A stretch of DNA of 8,581 nt from Porticoccaceae bacterium (GTDB lineage Bacteria > Pseudomonadota > Gammaproteobacteria > Pseudomonadales > Porticoccaceae), in assembly GCA_030590275.1 (NCBI GenBank), contig JAUUYV010000050.1, positions 1 through 8,581 on the forward strand. The letters are read 5' to 3'. The position numbers and the translations under genes are program-made. Positions 1 through 6,203 of the stretch are shown here, piece after piece (the stretch's first letter is position 1; each line of letters begins with the position of its first letter). Below the pieces are notes generated by a model, which was not told where the DNA came from, searched no databases, and saw only the letters and a program-made list of their open reading frames with translations.

Positions 1-1
1 A

Positions 2-820
2 GGTGCGTTTTCAACACGGATTGCTTATGTCACAGCTACCTCCCGCGGCCAAGATATCATCTATCGCTTGATGGTGTCCGATGCAGATGGAGCCAGAGAA
101 AGGATGATGCTGGAATCGAAAGAACCCATTATGTCACCAGGCTGGTCTCCCGATGCTCGTGAGTTGGTTTATGTTTCATTTGAGACGGGTCGCCCTGCGA
201 TTTTTCGCCAACGACTGAGTAATGCCAAACGAGAAAGGGTGACCAATTTTCGTGGTTTGAATGGTGCTCCATCATGGTCGCCTGATGGCAGGAGCCTCGC
301 TCTGGTGCTATCTAAAGATGGCAACCCGGAAATTTATCTATACAGTTTTACGACCAAAGCATTTACCCGGCTTACTAAGCATTTTGCGATCGATACCGAG
401 CCTGCCTGGACACCGGATGGCCGCGCTCTGTTATTTACGTCAGACCGTGGTGGCTCACCACAAATCTATAAGTTAACGCTGAATTCCGGTGCAATTGAGA
501 GAGTTACCTATCAAGGTAGCTATAACGCTCGGCCACGTTTGGCTGCCGACGGACGTACCCTTGTTTTTGTGCATCGGGCTATGGGGCGTTTTCATATAGC
601 AACAAAAGACCTTATTACGAACGATTTCCGTATCTTGACTGAAACTCGCCTGGATGAGTCGCCGACAGTTGCACCTAACGGTGCGATGGTGATTTATGCC
701 GCAAAACAAGGTAACAGGGGCGTTTTAGCGGCGGTTTCGATTGATGCAGGCATTCGCTTCCTGTTACCTTCCAATCGCGGAGATGTGAGGGAGCCGGCCT
801 GGGCACCGTTTTCCAATTAG
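2..820 (+). CDS. tolB: TolB, Tol-Pal system periplasmic beta-propeller protein (5' end outside window)
   Basis: TolB is the periplasmic partner of Pal, TolA and outer-membrane proteins in the Tol-Pal envelope machine. The frame is open from base 2, well before the first internal ATG at 68, and begins [11 protein letters not shown], typical of the TolB interdomain region, so the gene is cut by the window edge. About 272 codons remain. From memory of family length (~430 aa), roughly the first 150 residues (signal peptide and N-terminal D2 domain) are missing. What remains is the C-terminal propeller, with repeated blades carrying the W-S/T-P-D-G/A-R signature ([30 protein letters not shown]) and two weaker ones ([18 protein letters not shown]). 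It ends with TAG 96 bases before pal. The pal neighbour confirms the assignment. No oddities are seen in the visible part. Confidence 0.96.
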   Translation, partial: GAFSTRIAYVTATSRGQDIIYRLMVSDADGARERMMLESKEPIMSPGWSPDARELVYVSFETGRPAIFRQRLSNAKRERVTNFRGLNGAPSWSPDGRSLALVLSKDGNPEIYLYSFTTKAFTRLTKHFAIDTEPAWTPDGRALLFTSDRGGSPQIYKLTLNSGAIERVTYQGSYNARPRLAADGRTLVFVHRAMGRFHIATKDLITNDFRILTETRLDESPTVAPNGAMVIYAAKQGNRGVLAAVSIDAGIRFLLPSNRGDVREPAWAPFSN

Positions 821-916
821 TTTTAGTATAGTAATGTTAGGCTTAGTCGCGTTTTGCGAGAAGATAGTTTACATTGGGCGCAATGTTTAGCCCTCCATTC
901 CATAAAGGAGCTTTTT

Positions 917-1411
917 ATGAAAGTGCAATCTCTTAAGAGTCTATTGTTTGTTGGTGTTTGTGCAGTATTGTTGTCCGCCTGTTCCGGTACCTCAACAGAT
1001 AGTGCTGGAGGTGGCTTGAATAGTGGTGCCGATATAGCGACTGCGACTGTTGGTGATGGATCGGTTAGTGGAAGTGATGCTGGTGTGGGTTATACCGACA
1101 CTGTGTTCTACTTTGATTTTGATCAGTCGATCCTGAAACCGGAATCTCGTGCTGCCTTAAAAACCCATGCCGCAAGACTGGCTGCTAACCCGACCAGTGT
1201 GCGTCTGTTAGGACATGCCGATGAGCGTGGTACTCGTGAATATAATATGGCTTTGGGGGAGAGGCGTGCACAGGCTGTACGTGACTTTTTGATTCTGAAC
1301 GGTGTTAATGCTGGCGTGCTAGAGGCGATTAGTTATGGCGAGGAGCGTCCTGCTGAAGCGATGAGTGATGAATCATCGTGGGCTCAAAATCGTCGTGTTG
1401 AAATGAAATAA
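917..1411 (+). CDS. pal: Pal, peptidoglycan-associated outer-membrane lipoprotein
   Basis: Pal anchors the outer membrane to peptidoglycan and binds TolB. I chose ATG 917 because AAAGGAG lies 7 bases upstream and the protein then starts directly with a lipoprotein signal; an upstream start at 854 would add an atypical leader. The product is 164 aa. The signal peptide ends in a lipobox LSAC with Cys22 as the lipidated residue; Ser at +2 fits outer-membrane sorting. Residues 23–58 are a Gly/Ser/Ala-rich linker and about 59–160 an OmpA-like domain. The diaminopimelate-binding signature is intact: GHADERGT with D102, and LGERRA with R117 (matched by analogy with OmpA). The C-terminus NRRVEMK lacks the aromatic ending common in homologs, a small variation. 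It is 96 bases after tolB and just before cpoB, the usual order. Confidence 0.97.
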   Translation: MKVQSLKSLLFVGVCAVLLSACSGTSTDSAGGGLNSGADIATATVGDGSVSGSDAGVGYTDTVFYFDFDQSILKPESRAALKTHAARLAANPTSVRLLGHADERGTREYNMALGERRAQAVRDFLILNGVNAGVLEAISYGEERPAEAMSDESSWAQNRRVEMK

Positions 1412-1428
1412 ATGTCTTGAACAAAAGT

Positions 1429-2289
1429 ATGGGGTTCTTCTCACTATGGAAAAAAGCGGCGCAGTATTTTCGCGCCGCTATTATTTCTCCTGTTCTGCCG
1501 CGATCTGAATTGTGTCGGACCGGGTTGCTGGTATGTCTGACCCTTAGCGTATTCCGGGCTTTCCCGGTGGTTGCGGCGCCCGTTGTTGAAATTGGTGCAC
1601 CACAAAACCACAGGTCCGGGGTTCAGGCTGGTGATATGTTTTACCAGATCCAGGTCTTACAGGAAGAAGTTCGGCAACTACGAGGCATACTCGAAGAGCA
1701 GTCTTATCAGCTCCGCCTACTTAAGGAGCGTCAAGCAGAAAACTATCTAGATCTTGATGGCAGGCTTGCTGCCATCACAGCTCCTATGGGAACTACTCCT
1801 ACGGGGGCTATGCCGCAGACGAAAACTGGTGGTCAGTCGAAACCTCAAGTCGAGATGCAAGCTCCTGCCCCCGGGGTTCCGACCAGGCAAAGTGCCGGTG
1901 TGTCGACTTCGGGTAGTAATGACGGCGCAGAGGTGAAGTACAATGCTGCTTATGGTTTATTAAAAGCGCGAAAGCTAGACGATTCACTGGCGGCTTTCCA
2001 GAATTTTGTGGTGGCCTACCCTGCCAGTAGCTATACGCCTAATGCTTATTACTGGATGGGCGAAATTCATCTGGTGAGAAATCACTACGACGAAGCGGCG
2101 GTCGAGTTCAGGCGAGTGATAGAAAACTATCCGGTTCATCGTAAAGCGCCGGATGCCCGCTATAAGCTGGGCACGGTGTATTACCAGATGGGCGACAAGG
2201 GGAAAGCGCGGGAGTATCTCCAGGCCGCGGCCGAAGCTGGAGGTAGCTCAGCTCGACTGGCACAGCGTTATCTCGACGCGAACTTTTGA
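1429..2289 (+). CDS. cpoB: CpoB (YbgF), Tol-Pal periplasmic coordinator with coiled coil and TPRs
   Basis: CpoB links Tol-Pal energised constriction to peptidoglycan synthesis by PBP1B at the division site. From ATG 1429 the product is 286 aa. Order: N-terminal extension (1–30), hydrophobic signal segment ending near VVAA (about 32–50), trimerising coiled coil (about 71–112, FYQIQVLQEEVRQLRGILEE), Pro/Gly/Ser/Thr-rich linker (about 115–165), and TPR repeats (about 167–282) with motifs such as AYGLLKARKLDDSLAAFQNF and AYYWMGEIHLVRNHYDEA. The start is uncertain: TTG 1417, ATG 1429 and TTG 1510 are all in frame and none has a clear Shine-Dalgarno. TTG 1510 would give a compact signal peptide (MCRTGLLVCLTLSVF) and a family-like 259 aa, and would leave the hairpin at 1451–1487 untranslated. 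Function is secure; the N-terminus is not. Confidence 0.92.
   Translation: MGFFSLWKKAAQYFRAAIISPVLPRSELCRTGLLVCLTLSVFRAFPVVAAPVVEIGAPQNHRSGVQAGDMFYQIQVLQEEVRQLRGILEEQSYQLRLLKERQAENYLDLDGRLAAITAPMGTTPTGAMPQTKTGGQSKPQVEMQAPAPGVPTRQSAGVSTSGSNDGAEVKYNAAYGLLKARKLDDSLAAFQNFVVAYPASSYTPNAYYWMGEIHLVRNHYDEAAVEFRRVIENYPVHRKAPDARYKLGTVYYQMGDKGKAREYLQAAAEAGGSSARLAQRYLDANF
1451..1487 (+). terminator. Terminator-like hairpin between pal and the cpoB core
   Basis: A perfect 7-bp GC stem, GCGGCGC (1456–1462) with GCGCCGC (1472–1478), extended by one A-T pair, encloses a 9-base loop. An A-tract (1450–1455) precedes it and the T-rich TATTATTT (1479–1486) follows. This is the layout of a rho-independent terminator 40 bases after the pal stop. 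The T-tract is interrupted, so partial termination or attenuation that lowers cpoB relative to pal is more likely than a full stop. It lies inside the longest possible cpoB frame, so either cpoB starts later or the resemblance is accidental. Confidence 0.5.
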
Positions 2290-2312
2290 CAAGGTAATAG
2301 AGGCTGCGTATC

Positions 2313-2406
2313 GCGTGGTATCTGGTGCTGTATCCATTTTATACTCACGCTGGACATCGGTTTTTTGTGAGCTGACGAGCCCTCATGAGTAAATAATTTA
2401 GCTCGT
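2313..2406 (+). promoter_or_regulatory. Structured untranslated stretch between cpoB and queE
   Basis: The gap between cpoB and the queE ATG (2290–2437) can fold. GCGTG+GTAT (2313–2321) pairs with ATAC+CACGC (2341–2350), a 9-bp stem with one bulged base, followed 10 bases later by T6 (2361–2366). Further on, ACGAGC (2375–2380) pairs with GCTCGT (2401–2406) around the palindrome CTCATGAG. No motif of the preQ1-I riboswitch is recognisable. A weak -10 look-alike, TATACT (2340–2345), lacks a good -35. This may be an mRNA leader or decayed terminator; function is unproven. Confidence 0.25.
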
Positions 2407-2437
2407 GATTGTTAATGTTCCCGGTAAGGTTGGGCCG

Positions 2438-3088
2438 ATGACTGAGCGTAGTCTGCGCATCACCGAAATTTTTTATTCCCTGCAGGGTGAGACAAGTACC
2501 ACTGGCTTGCCCACTGTGTTTGTGCGTCTTACGGGTTGTCCGCTGCGTTGCTCCTATTGTGATACGGAGTATGCATTTTATGGTGGTGAAAAATGGCAAC
2601 TGGAGGCAGTGCTGGCTGAGGTCGATACTTACCGTGCATCCCATGTAACGGTTACCGGCGGTGAGCCTCTGGCACAGCCAAACTGCTTGCCCCTGCTAAG
2701 TGCTTTATGCGACCGTGGTTATCGAGTTTCCCTTGAAACCAGTGGCGCACTGCCTGTAGCCGGTGTAGACCCGCGAGTTCATATAATCCTCGATTTAAAA
2801 ACTCCGGGGTCTGGTGAAGTTGGTAAAAATGATTGGGATAATATTCCCTTACTCACAGCAAAAGATGAAATTAAATTTGTGATTTGTAGTCGAGTAGATT
2901 ACGACTGGGTAAGAATGGCTATTGATCGGTATCAGCTGATTGATATAGGAGCTGAGCTTTTGTTTTCTCCAGGTCAGGGTCAGCTAGAGGCCGATCAACT
3001 GGCGGACTGGATCCTGGAAGATCGCTTGCCTGTGAGAATGCAACTACAGCTCCATAAATATCTTTGGGGAAATGAGCCGGGACGATAA
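2438..3088 (+). CDS. queE: QueE, 7-carboxy-7-deazaguanine synthase (radical SAM)
   Basis: QueE converts 6-carboxy-5,6,7,8-tetrahydropterin to 7-carboxy-7-deazaguanine, the ring contraction step of preQ0/queuosine synthesis, using SAM, a 4Fe-4S cluster and Mg2+. I chose ATG 2438: TAAGG lies 8 bases upstream, and the protein then starts MTERSLRITEIFYSLQGET, typical of the family, giving 216 aa. An upstream GTG at 2405 adds 11 atypical residues. The cluster ligands are C34, C38 and C41 in GCPLRCSYCDTEYAF (C-x3-C-x2-C). The SAM-binding GGEP is at 74–77 (VTVTGGEPLAQ). The short partial-barrel length and the ending LHKYLWGNEPGR match the gammaproteobacterial type. queC follows in the same reading frame after a 36-base gap, so the two are probably cotranscribed. 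Confidence 0.96.
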   Translation: MTERSLRITEIFYSLQGETSTTGLPTVFVRLTGCPLRCSYCDTEYAFYGGEKWQLEAVLAEVDTYRASHVTVTGGEPLAQPNCLPLLSALCDRGYRVSLETSGALPVAGVDPRVHIILDLKTPGSGEVGKNDWDNIPLLTAKDEIKFVICSRVDYDWVRMAIDRYQLIDIGAELLFSPGQGQLEADQLADWILEDRLPVRMQLQLHKYLWGNEPGR

Positions 3089-3124
3089 GTTGCAGGCTAA
3101 ACAGCCAGGCTGGGAGCAGAAAAG

Positions 3125-3850
3125 TTGGAGGAAGGAGGACAGGGAAATAAAAAAGCTGTAGTACTAGTATCTGGTGGCCTGGATTCCGCTACCGTACTTG
3201 CTATGGCCTTAGATGATGACTACCAGTGCTTTACTTTGAGCTTTGACTACGGCCAGCGGCACCGCGCCGAACTGGCTGCAGCAAACCGAATCAGTGCCGT
3301 GCTTGGCGCTGAGCAGCACAAAACACTAAGCTTAGATTTACGTGCTATTGGTGGTTCGGCCTTGACCGATGACAATATTGATGTGCCTGAGAGCAATGAA
3401 GAATCGAATCAGTATCCTGGGGAACTGGAAATTAATCATATCCCTGTTACCTACGTACCAGCCCGTAACACCGTATTTCTTGCCATAGCCCTCGGTTGGG
3501 CTGAAGTGTTGAATGCCGATACTATTTTTATTGGCGTAAATGCGGTGGATTACTCCGGTTACCCAGATTGTAGACCTGAATTCATCCGGGCTTTTGAAGT
3601 GACAGCGAATCTTGCCACCCGTTCCGCTGTGCAAGGGACGGGTTTTCGCATCGCTACACCACTCATCGACCTCAGTAAGGCCGAGATTATTCGACAGGGG
3701 ATTAAGCTCGGTATTGATTATGGCCAGACAGTTTCCTGCTACCAGGCGACCAAAGATGGCGAGGCCTGTGGCCGCTGTGATAGTTGCCGTTTGCGGATCC
3801 AGGGCTTTATGGAAGCAGGGGTGGCAGATCCAACACGCTATATAGATTGA
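3125..3850 (+). CDS. queC: QueC, 7-cyano-7-deazaguanine (preQ0) synthase
   Basis: QueC turns 7-carboxy-7-deazaguanine into preQ0 with ammonia and ATP, the step after QueE. The product is 241 aa from TTG 3125. The PP-loop nucleotide-binding motif SGGLDS is at 16–21, and the zinc site is C205, C215, C218 and C221 (SCYQ...CGRCDSC). The family block [18 protein letters not shown] is present. The start is odd: family members usually begin M-K-K-A-V-V-L-x-S-G-G-L-D-S, but here the corresponding Met position is AAT (N8), so no standard codon is available there. TTG 3125 has GGGAG 8 bases upstream. A strong polypurine GGAGGAAGGAGG sits just inside the gene after this start. Function is secure; the start is moderately so. 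Confidence 0.95.
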   Translation: MEEGGQGNKKAVVLVSGGLDSATVLAMALDDDYQCFTLSFDYGQRHRAELAAANRISAVLGAEQHKTLSLDLRAIGGSALTDDNIDVPESNEESNQYPGELEINHIPVTYVPARNTVFLAIALGWAEVLNADTIFIGVNAVDYSGYPDCRPEFIRAFEVTANLATRSAVQGTGFRIATPLIDLSKAEIIRQGIKLGIDYGQTVSCYQATKDGEACGRCDSCRLRIQGFMEAGVADPTRYID

Positions 3851-3856
3851 TTTTGC

Positions 3857-3891
3857 TTGACCTTTTTTCCCGGATAAGTAAGATGTGCGCC
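3857..3891 (+). promoter_or_regulatory. Stable-RNA-type promoter for tRNA-Lys
   Basis: TTGACC (3857–3862, 5 of 6 to the sigma70 -35) is followed after 16 bases by TAAGAT (3879–3884, 4 of 6 to the -10). The discriminator GTGCGCC (3885–3891) is GC-rich, as in stringently controlled tRNA and rRNA promoters. Transcription would begin near 3891, about nine bases before the mature tRNA. It starts immediately after the queC stop, so the tRNA need not depend on the upstream operon. Confidence 0.65.
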
Positions 3892-3899
3892 TCTTCTGA

Positions 3900-3975
3900 G
3901 GGCCGTTAGCTCAGTTGGTAGAGCAGTTGGCTTTTAACCAATTGGTCGCGCGTTCGAATCGCGCACGGCCCACCA
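3900..3975 (+). tRNA. tRNA-Lys (anticodon UUU)
   Basis: A full 76-nt cloverleaf. Acceptor stem GGGCCGT (3900–3906) pairs perfectly with ACGGCCC (3965–3971). D arm GCTC/GAGC encloses AGTTGGTA. Anticodon stem GTTGG/CCAAT surrounds loop CTTTTAA, with anticodon TTT at 3933–3935. T stem GCGCG/CGCGC encloses TTCGAAT. Discriminator A (3972) and CCA (3973–3975) are encoded in the DNA. The decoded amino acid is lysine (AAA/AAG). Its position directly after queC matches the arrangement I recall from Pseudomonas. A decayed look-alike lies 307 bases downstream. Confidence 0.98.
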
Positions 3976-3990
3976 TCTTCAAAAGTTGTG

Positions 3991-4015
3991 GCGATAGTGC
4001 TCGCTATCGTTTTTT
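3991..4015 (+). terminator. Rho-independent terminator of tRNA-Lys
   Basis: CGATAG (3992–3997) pairs with CTATCG (4004–4009) around a 6-base loop, followed at once by T6 (4010–4015). It begins 16 bases after the tRNA CCA end, so it should end the tRNA precursor. Confidence 0.82.
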
Positions 4016-4219
4016 CGATCAGCGGTAGTTTTTTCCATAGAGTTACCAAACCTTAAGTCAAAGTGCGCTTTTTTTTCTCTACAGAGAAACAGTTTTTACG
4101 GTTCGGTTATAGCGAGTCTCTGTGCTCTTGTACGCTGTGCAAAAGGCTACCTTCGATCAATGGTTTTCCTGCAAGTTTTTTTGTAAACCGACGAATATTA
4201 TTAAAAAATAGAATCTAAT
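4016..4219. other. Gene-free spacer, AT-rich, with one short palindrome
   Basis: No credible gene is seen on either strand. A near-perfect palindrome TTTCTCTACAGAGAAA (4074–4089, 7-bp arms, 2-base centre) could be a protein site or a small hairpin. An imperfect direct repeat starts TTCGATCA at 4014 and again at 4152, each followed by a GG then a T-run and CC. A T-run/A-run rich segment at 4176–4210 ends in TAGAAT (4209–4214), -10-like but without a fitting -35. Confidence 0.4.
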
Positions 4220-4271
4220 AGTGGGCGAGACGCGTGACTTTTAATCGATTGGTCGCTGGCCTGGGTCTCGC
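4220..4271 (+). pseudogene. Degenerate partial tRNA-Lys copy (or tRNA-like element)
   Basis: Ungapped comparison with tRNA-Lys at a constant offset of 307 bases: 4238–4259 matches the anticodon loop through the first T-stem bases (3931–3952) at 18 of 22 positions. The following 4260–4271 (T loop and 3' T stem) matches at 6 of 12, with five of the six mismatches transitions. Upstream, AGTGGG at 4220–4225 aligns with the D-loop AGTTGG. The anticodon loop CTTTTAA is unchanged, but the anticodon stem no longer pairs beyond three positions and there is no acceptor stem or CCA. It cannot be a working tRNA. A relic of a tandem tRNA-Lys, an old attachment-site duplication or a co-opted leader are possible; I favour a relic. 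Confidence 0.45.
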
Positions 4272-4331
4272 AAGGGAGTCAGGGTAGAGACACGCGCTGG
4301 TGCATAGATTTAATCAATCTCTATCGCGACT
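4225..4331 (+). ncRNA. Two consecutive hairpins, possible structured leader of the K+ channel mRNA
   Basis: GCGAGAC (4225–4231) is exactly complementary to GTCTCGC (4265–4271). Next, AGTC (4277–4280) and TAGAGA (4285–4290) pair in order with TCTCTA (4318–4323) and GACT (4328–4331), separated by a symmetric 4x4 internal loop. A competing pairing CGCGTG (4231–4236) with CACGCG (4291–4296) would be exclusive with the first hairpin, which is the form of a switchable RNA. The block ends 72 bases before the channel start. No known RNA family is recognised, and the first hairpin overlaps the tRNA-like relic. Confidence 0.22.
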
Positions 4332-4403
4332 GAAGAATTAAACGGTAGTGCTTAGTAGCCAATATATTTTGTCTTTTAAGTTTTTTGTGCCACGATAGAT
4401 CTT

Positions 4404-5324
4404 ATGTCTTCTCCATTAAATAAAAAAAATCCAGGGTCGTCATTACCCGCTCCGAAAGTGACTAATGGCCGGGCCCTTTCAGTTCATCGTAAAGGGCTGG
4501 GAGGTTCCTTATTTGGTGATTTCTATTACCGCGTCATGGTGGCAAGCTGGATACAATTTTTTTCCGCTGCGATTTTGGTTTATTTAGGTATTAATGCTGG
4601 TTTCGCGATTGTTTACTACCTGGGCGGTGATATGATTTTAAATGCCAGGCCAGGGTCATTCATTGATGCCTATATCTTTAGCTTTCAGACTAGTACCACC
4701 ATTGGTTATGGCTATTTACTACCAAAAACTGGTTATGCTCATGCAATTGTCATGGTGGATGTGTTTTCGGGTTTGATCTATGTGTCGGTGCTTACGGGTC
4801 TGGTGTTTGCTCGTCTGGTGAAGCCGAGAGCCAGTGTGATGTTTAGTGATCACGTTGTGGTAACGAAACACTGTGGTCAGGACGCGCTGTTCGTTCGCCT
4901 GGCAAATGGGCGTAAACATTCGTCGATTGTAAATGCCAGCGTCAGCGCCGTAGTTTTGATAGAAGATGATAATCCCGATAGCGATTTAGAGCGTCGTTTT
5001 GTCGATTTGAAGCTGGAGAGAGATCGTATTCCCATGTTTGCATTCACCTGGACCTTGATCCATGTGATTGATGAAACAAGTCCTTTCTTCGGTCTTGAAG
5101 AAGATCTTATCCAGTCATCGGGTGTTGTTTTGATTATTGCTCTCGATGGTATAGAAGACGTGTTTGCGCAAACAGTGCATACGCATCACCTCTATGACGC
5201 AACGCAGTTTGCTTTTAATAAACGTTTTGTCGATGTGTTTGCGGTACATACTGATGGAAACAGGATGATTGACTACACCAAATTCCACCAGCTCGAAGAT
5301 TTAGAAGCCAAAAAACCTTCTTAG
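4404..5324 (+). CDS. KirBac-type inward rectifier potassium channel
   Basis: A 306-aa homotetrameric-type inner-membrane K+ channel subunit. N-terminal cytoplasmic tail 1–36; amphipathic slide helix about 37–47; TM1 about 48–73; pore helix and selectivity filter T99-I-G-Y-G103; TM2 about 112–137; then a cytoplasmic immunoglobulin-like IRK domain (about 140–295). YAHAI...TGLVFARLVKPRASVMFS matches the TM2-to-IRK junction of KirBac1.1 as I recall it, and VKPR lies at the lipid/PIP2-binding position of Kir proteins. By that alignment D119 matches E130 and V127 matches I138 of KirBac1.1; a non-acidic V127 argues against strong polyamine rectification. The filter is followed by Tyr (TIGYGY) instead of the usual bacterial Asp (TVGYGD). 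ATG 4404 has no good Shine-Dalgarno. The gene is monocistronic and converges on the minus-strand operon with a 24-base gap. Likely role: K+ flux or membrane potential. Confidence 0.93.
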   Translation: MSSPLNKKNPGSSLPAPKVTNGRALSVHRKGLGGSLFGDFYYRVMVASWIQFFSAAILVYLGINAGFAIVYYLGGDMILNARPGSFIDAYIFSFQTSTTIGYGYLLPKTGYAHAIVMVDVFSGLIYVSVLTGLVFARLVKPRASVMFSDHVVVTKHCGQDALFVRLANGRKHSSIVNASVSAVVLIEDDNPDSDLERRFVDLKLERDRIPMFAFTWTLIHVIDETSPFFGLEEDLIQSSGVVLIIALDGIEDVFAQTVHTHHLYDATQFAFNKRFVDVFAVHTDGNRMIDYTKFHQLEDLEAKKPS

Positions 5325-5335
5325 CCAAAGCCCTG

Positions 5336-5358
5336 TTTAACGCATAATTTAACGCATA
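5336..5358. repeat. Tandem 12-bp duplication at the SDR stop codon
   Basis: TTTAACGCATA occurs at 5336–5346 and again at 5348–5358, separated by one base (period 12). On the minus strand the inner copy carries the last codons ATG CGT TAA of the dehydrogenase gene, and the outer copy repeats ATGCGTTAA in its 3' flank. It looks like a small slippage duplication in the 24-base gap between convergent genes. No terminator hairpin is evident there. Confidence 0.7.
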
Positions 5359-6101
5359 GCCCCATCGATTTGAATGGTTTCCCCATTCAGCATGCGGTTC
5401 TGGCAAATATGCTTAACCAACTCGCCGAGCTCCCGGGGGTCGCCCCAGCGTTTGGGGAAGGGTACTAAGGAAATTAATTTGTCTGTGTGTCGTTCGTCGA
5501 CGCTTGCAGCAAGTGGGGTTTTAAAAAAACCGGGTGCAATAGTCATTACTCTGATGCCATAGGGTGCGAGGTCTCGAGCCAGCGGCAGAGTGGCGCCAGC
5601 GACCGCACGTTTTGATGCTGCATAGACCGATTGCCCTGGGGGGCCGTTAAAGGCTGCGCCAGAGGCAATATTGATGAGTACGCCACGTTCGCCGTCTTCG
5701 AAAGGTTCGAGGTCCATCATTTGTTCCGCAAACAGGGCGCAGCCATCCAGCGTGCCTATAACGTTGATATCGATGACCCGTTGCATAGACTCAATGGGGT
5801 GCGCTCCCTGAGAACGACTGGCAATTTTTCGGCCGACATCAATACCCGCGAAATTAACGGCAACGCGCGGTGGGCCAATGGCGGCACAGGCCTTCTCTAC
5901 CGCCGATTTGAGTGAGTCGTGATCGGCTACATCACATTCGATGGCAACGCCGCCCAGCTCCTTCGCCAGCGGTTCAGCCAGTTTCATGTCTCGATCGAGC
6001 AGAGCAACTTTAGCTCCGGCTTCTGCCAACACTCGGGCACTGGCCGCACCGAGGCCCGAGGCCCCGCCGGTCAAAAATGCCGCAACACCGTCAAGTTTCA
6101 T
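5349..6101 (-). CDS. SDR-family oxidoreductase, type-II 3-hydroxyacyl-CoA dehydrogenase-like (copy 1)
   Basis: A 250-aa classical short-chain dehydrogenase/reductase, a soluble NAD(P)-dependent alcohol/ketone oxidoreductase. Rossmann motif TGGASGLG at 11–18; D36 at the end of strand 2 favours NAD over NADP. N113 in DINVIGT, S147, Y160 and K164 form the catalytic set (S-13-Y-3-K). The structural N-x-A-G motif is NFAG, where NNAG or NCAG is usual. RVMTIAPGFFKTPL and the ending GETIQIDGAMR resemble human HSD10 and bacterial 3-hydroxyacyl-CoA dehydrogenases; substrate is inferred only. The start has AGAAGGA about 10 bases upstream. It lies 102 bases downstream of a sister copy, probably in the same operon, and its stop codon is inside a tandem duplication. 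Alternative: a 3-oxoacyl or steroid dehydrogenase. Confidence 0.9.
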   Translation of the reverse strand: MKLDGVAAFLTGGASGLGAASARVLAEAGAKVALLDRDMKLAEPLAKELGGVAIECDVADHDSLKSAVEKACAAIGPPRVAVNFAGIDVGRKIASRSQGAHPIESMQRVIDINVIGTLDGCALFAEQMMDLEPFEDGERGVLINIASGAAFNGPPGQSVYAASKRAVAGATLPLARDLAPYGIRVMTIAPGFFKTPLAASVDERHTDKLISLVPFPKRWGDPRELGELVKHICQNRMLNGETIQIDGAMR

Positions 6102-6203
6102 GGTTTGTCCGTCCTTCTATGCTTATGCTCGTAGTTTTATTTGATGCGTTTGTTTTTCAGTGGCCTGTTAAATGTCGGGCCTTCTTGTTAGAAAAAACTG
6201 TGC

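Noticed and set aside
2286..2314. TTGACA at 2286–2291 as a -35 for queE
   Set aside because: The hexamer is perfect but overlaps the cpoB stop, and the sequence 16–18 bases on (TATCGC region) is a poor -10.
2405..2437. GTG 2405 as the queE start
   Set aside because: ATG 2438 has a better-placed Shine-Dalgarno and gives the family N-terminus; the extra 11 residues are atypical.
2345..2644. 99-codon minus-strand frame over the queE start
   Set aside because: Antisense shadow of queE; no family resemblance and it covers the radical-SAM cysteine motif of the real gene.
4014..4169. Imperfect direct repeat beginning TTCGATCA at 4014 and 4152
   Set aside because: Only eight bases match in a row and the rest is T-run similarity; not strong enough for a repeat call.
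3900..4271. A mobile element bounded by tRNA-Lys and its downstream look-alike
   Set aside because: The 260 bases between them contain no integrase or other gene, and the repeat lacks the tRNA 3' end; at most an old scar.
4338..4368. TATATT (4363–4368) as the K+ channel promoter -10
   Set aside because: No acceptable -35 at 16–18 bases; AT-rich spacers give such hexamers by chance.
6130..6203. Hairpin GGCC...GGCC between the two SDR genes as a terminator
   Set aside because: Only four pairs with a long loop and no following T-run on the minus strand.
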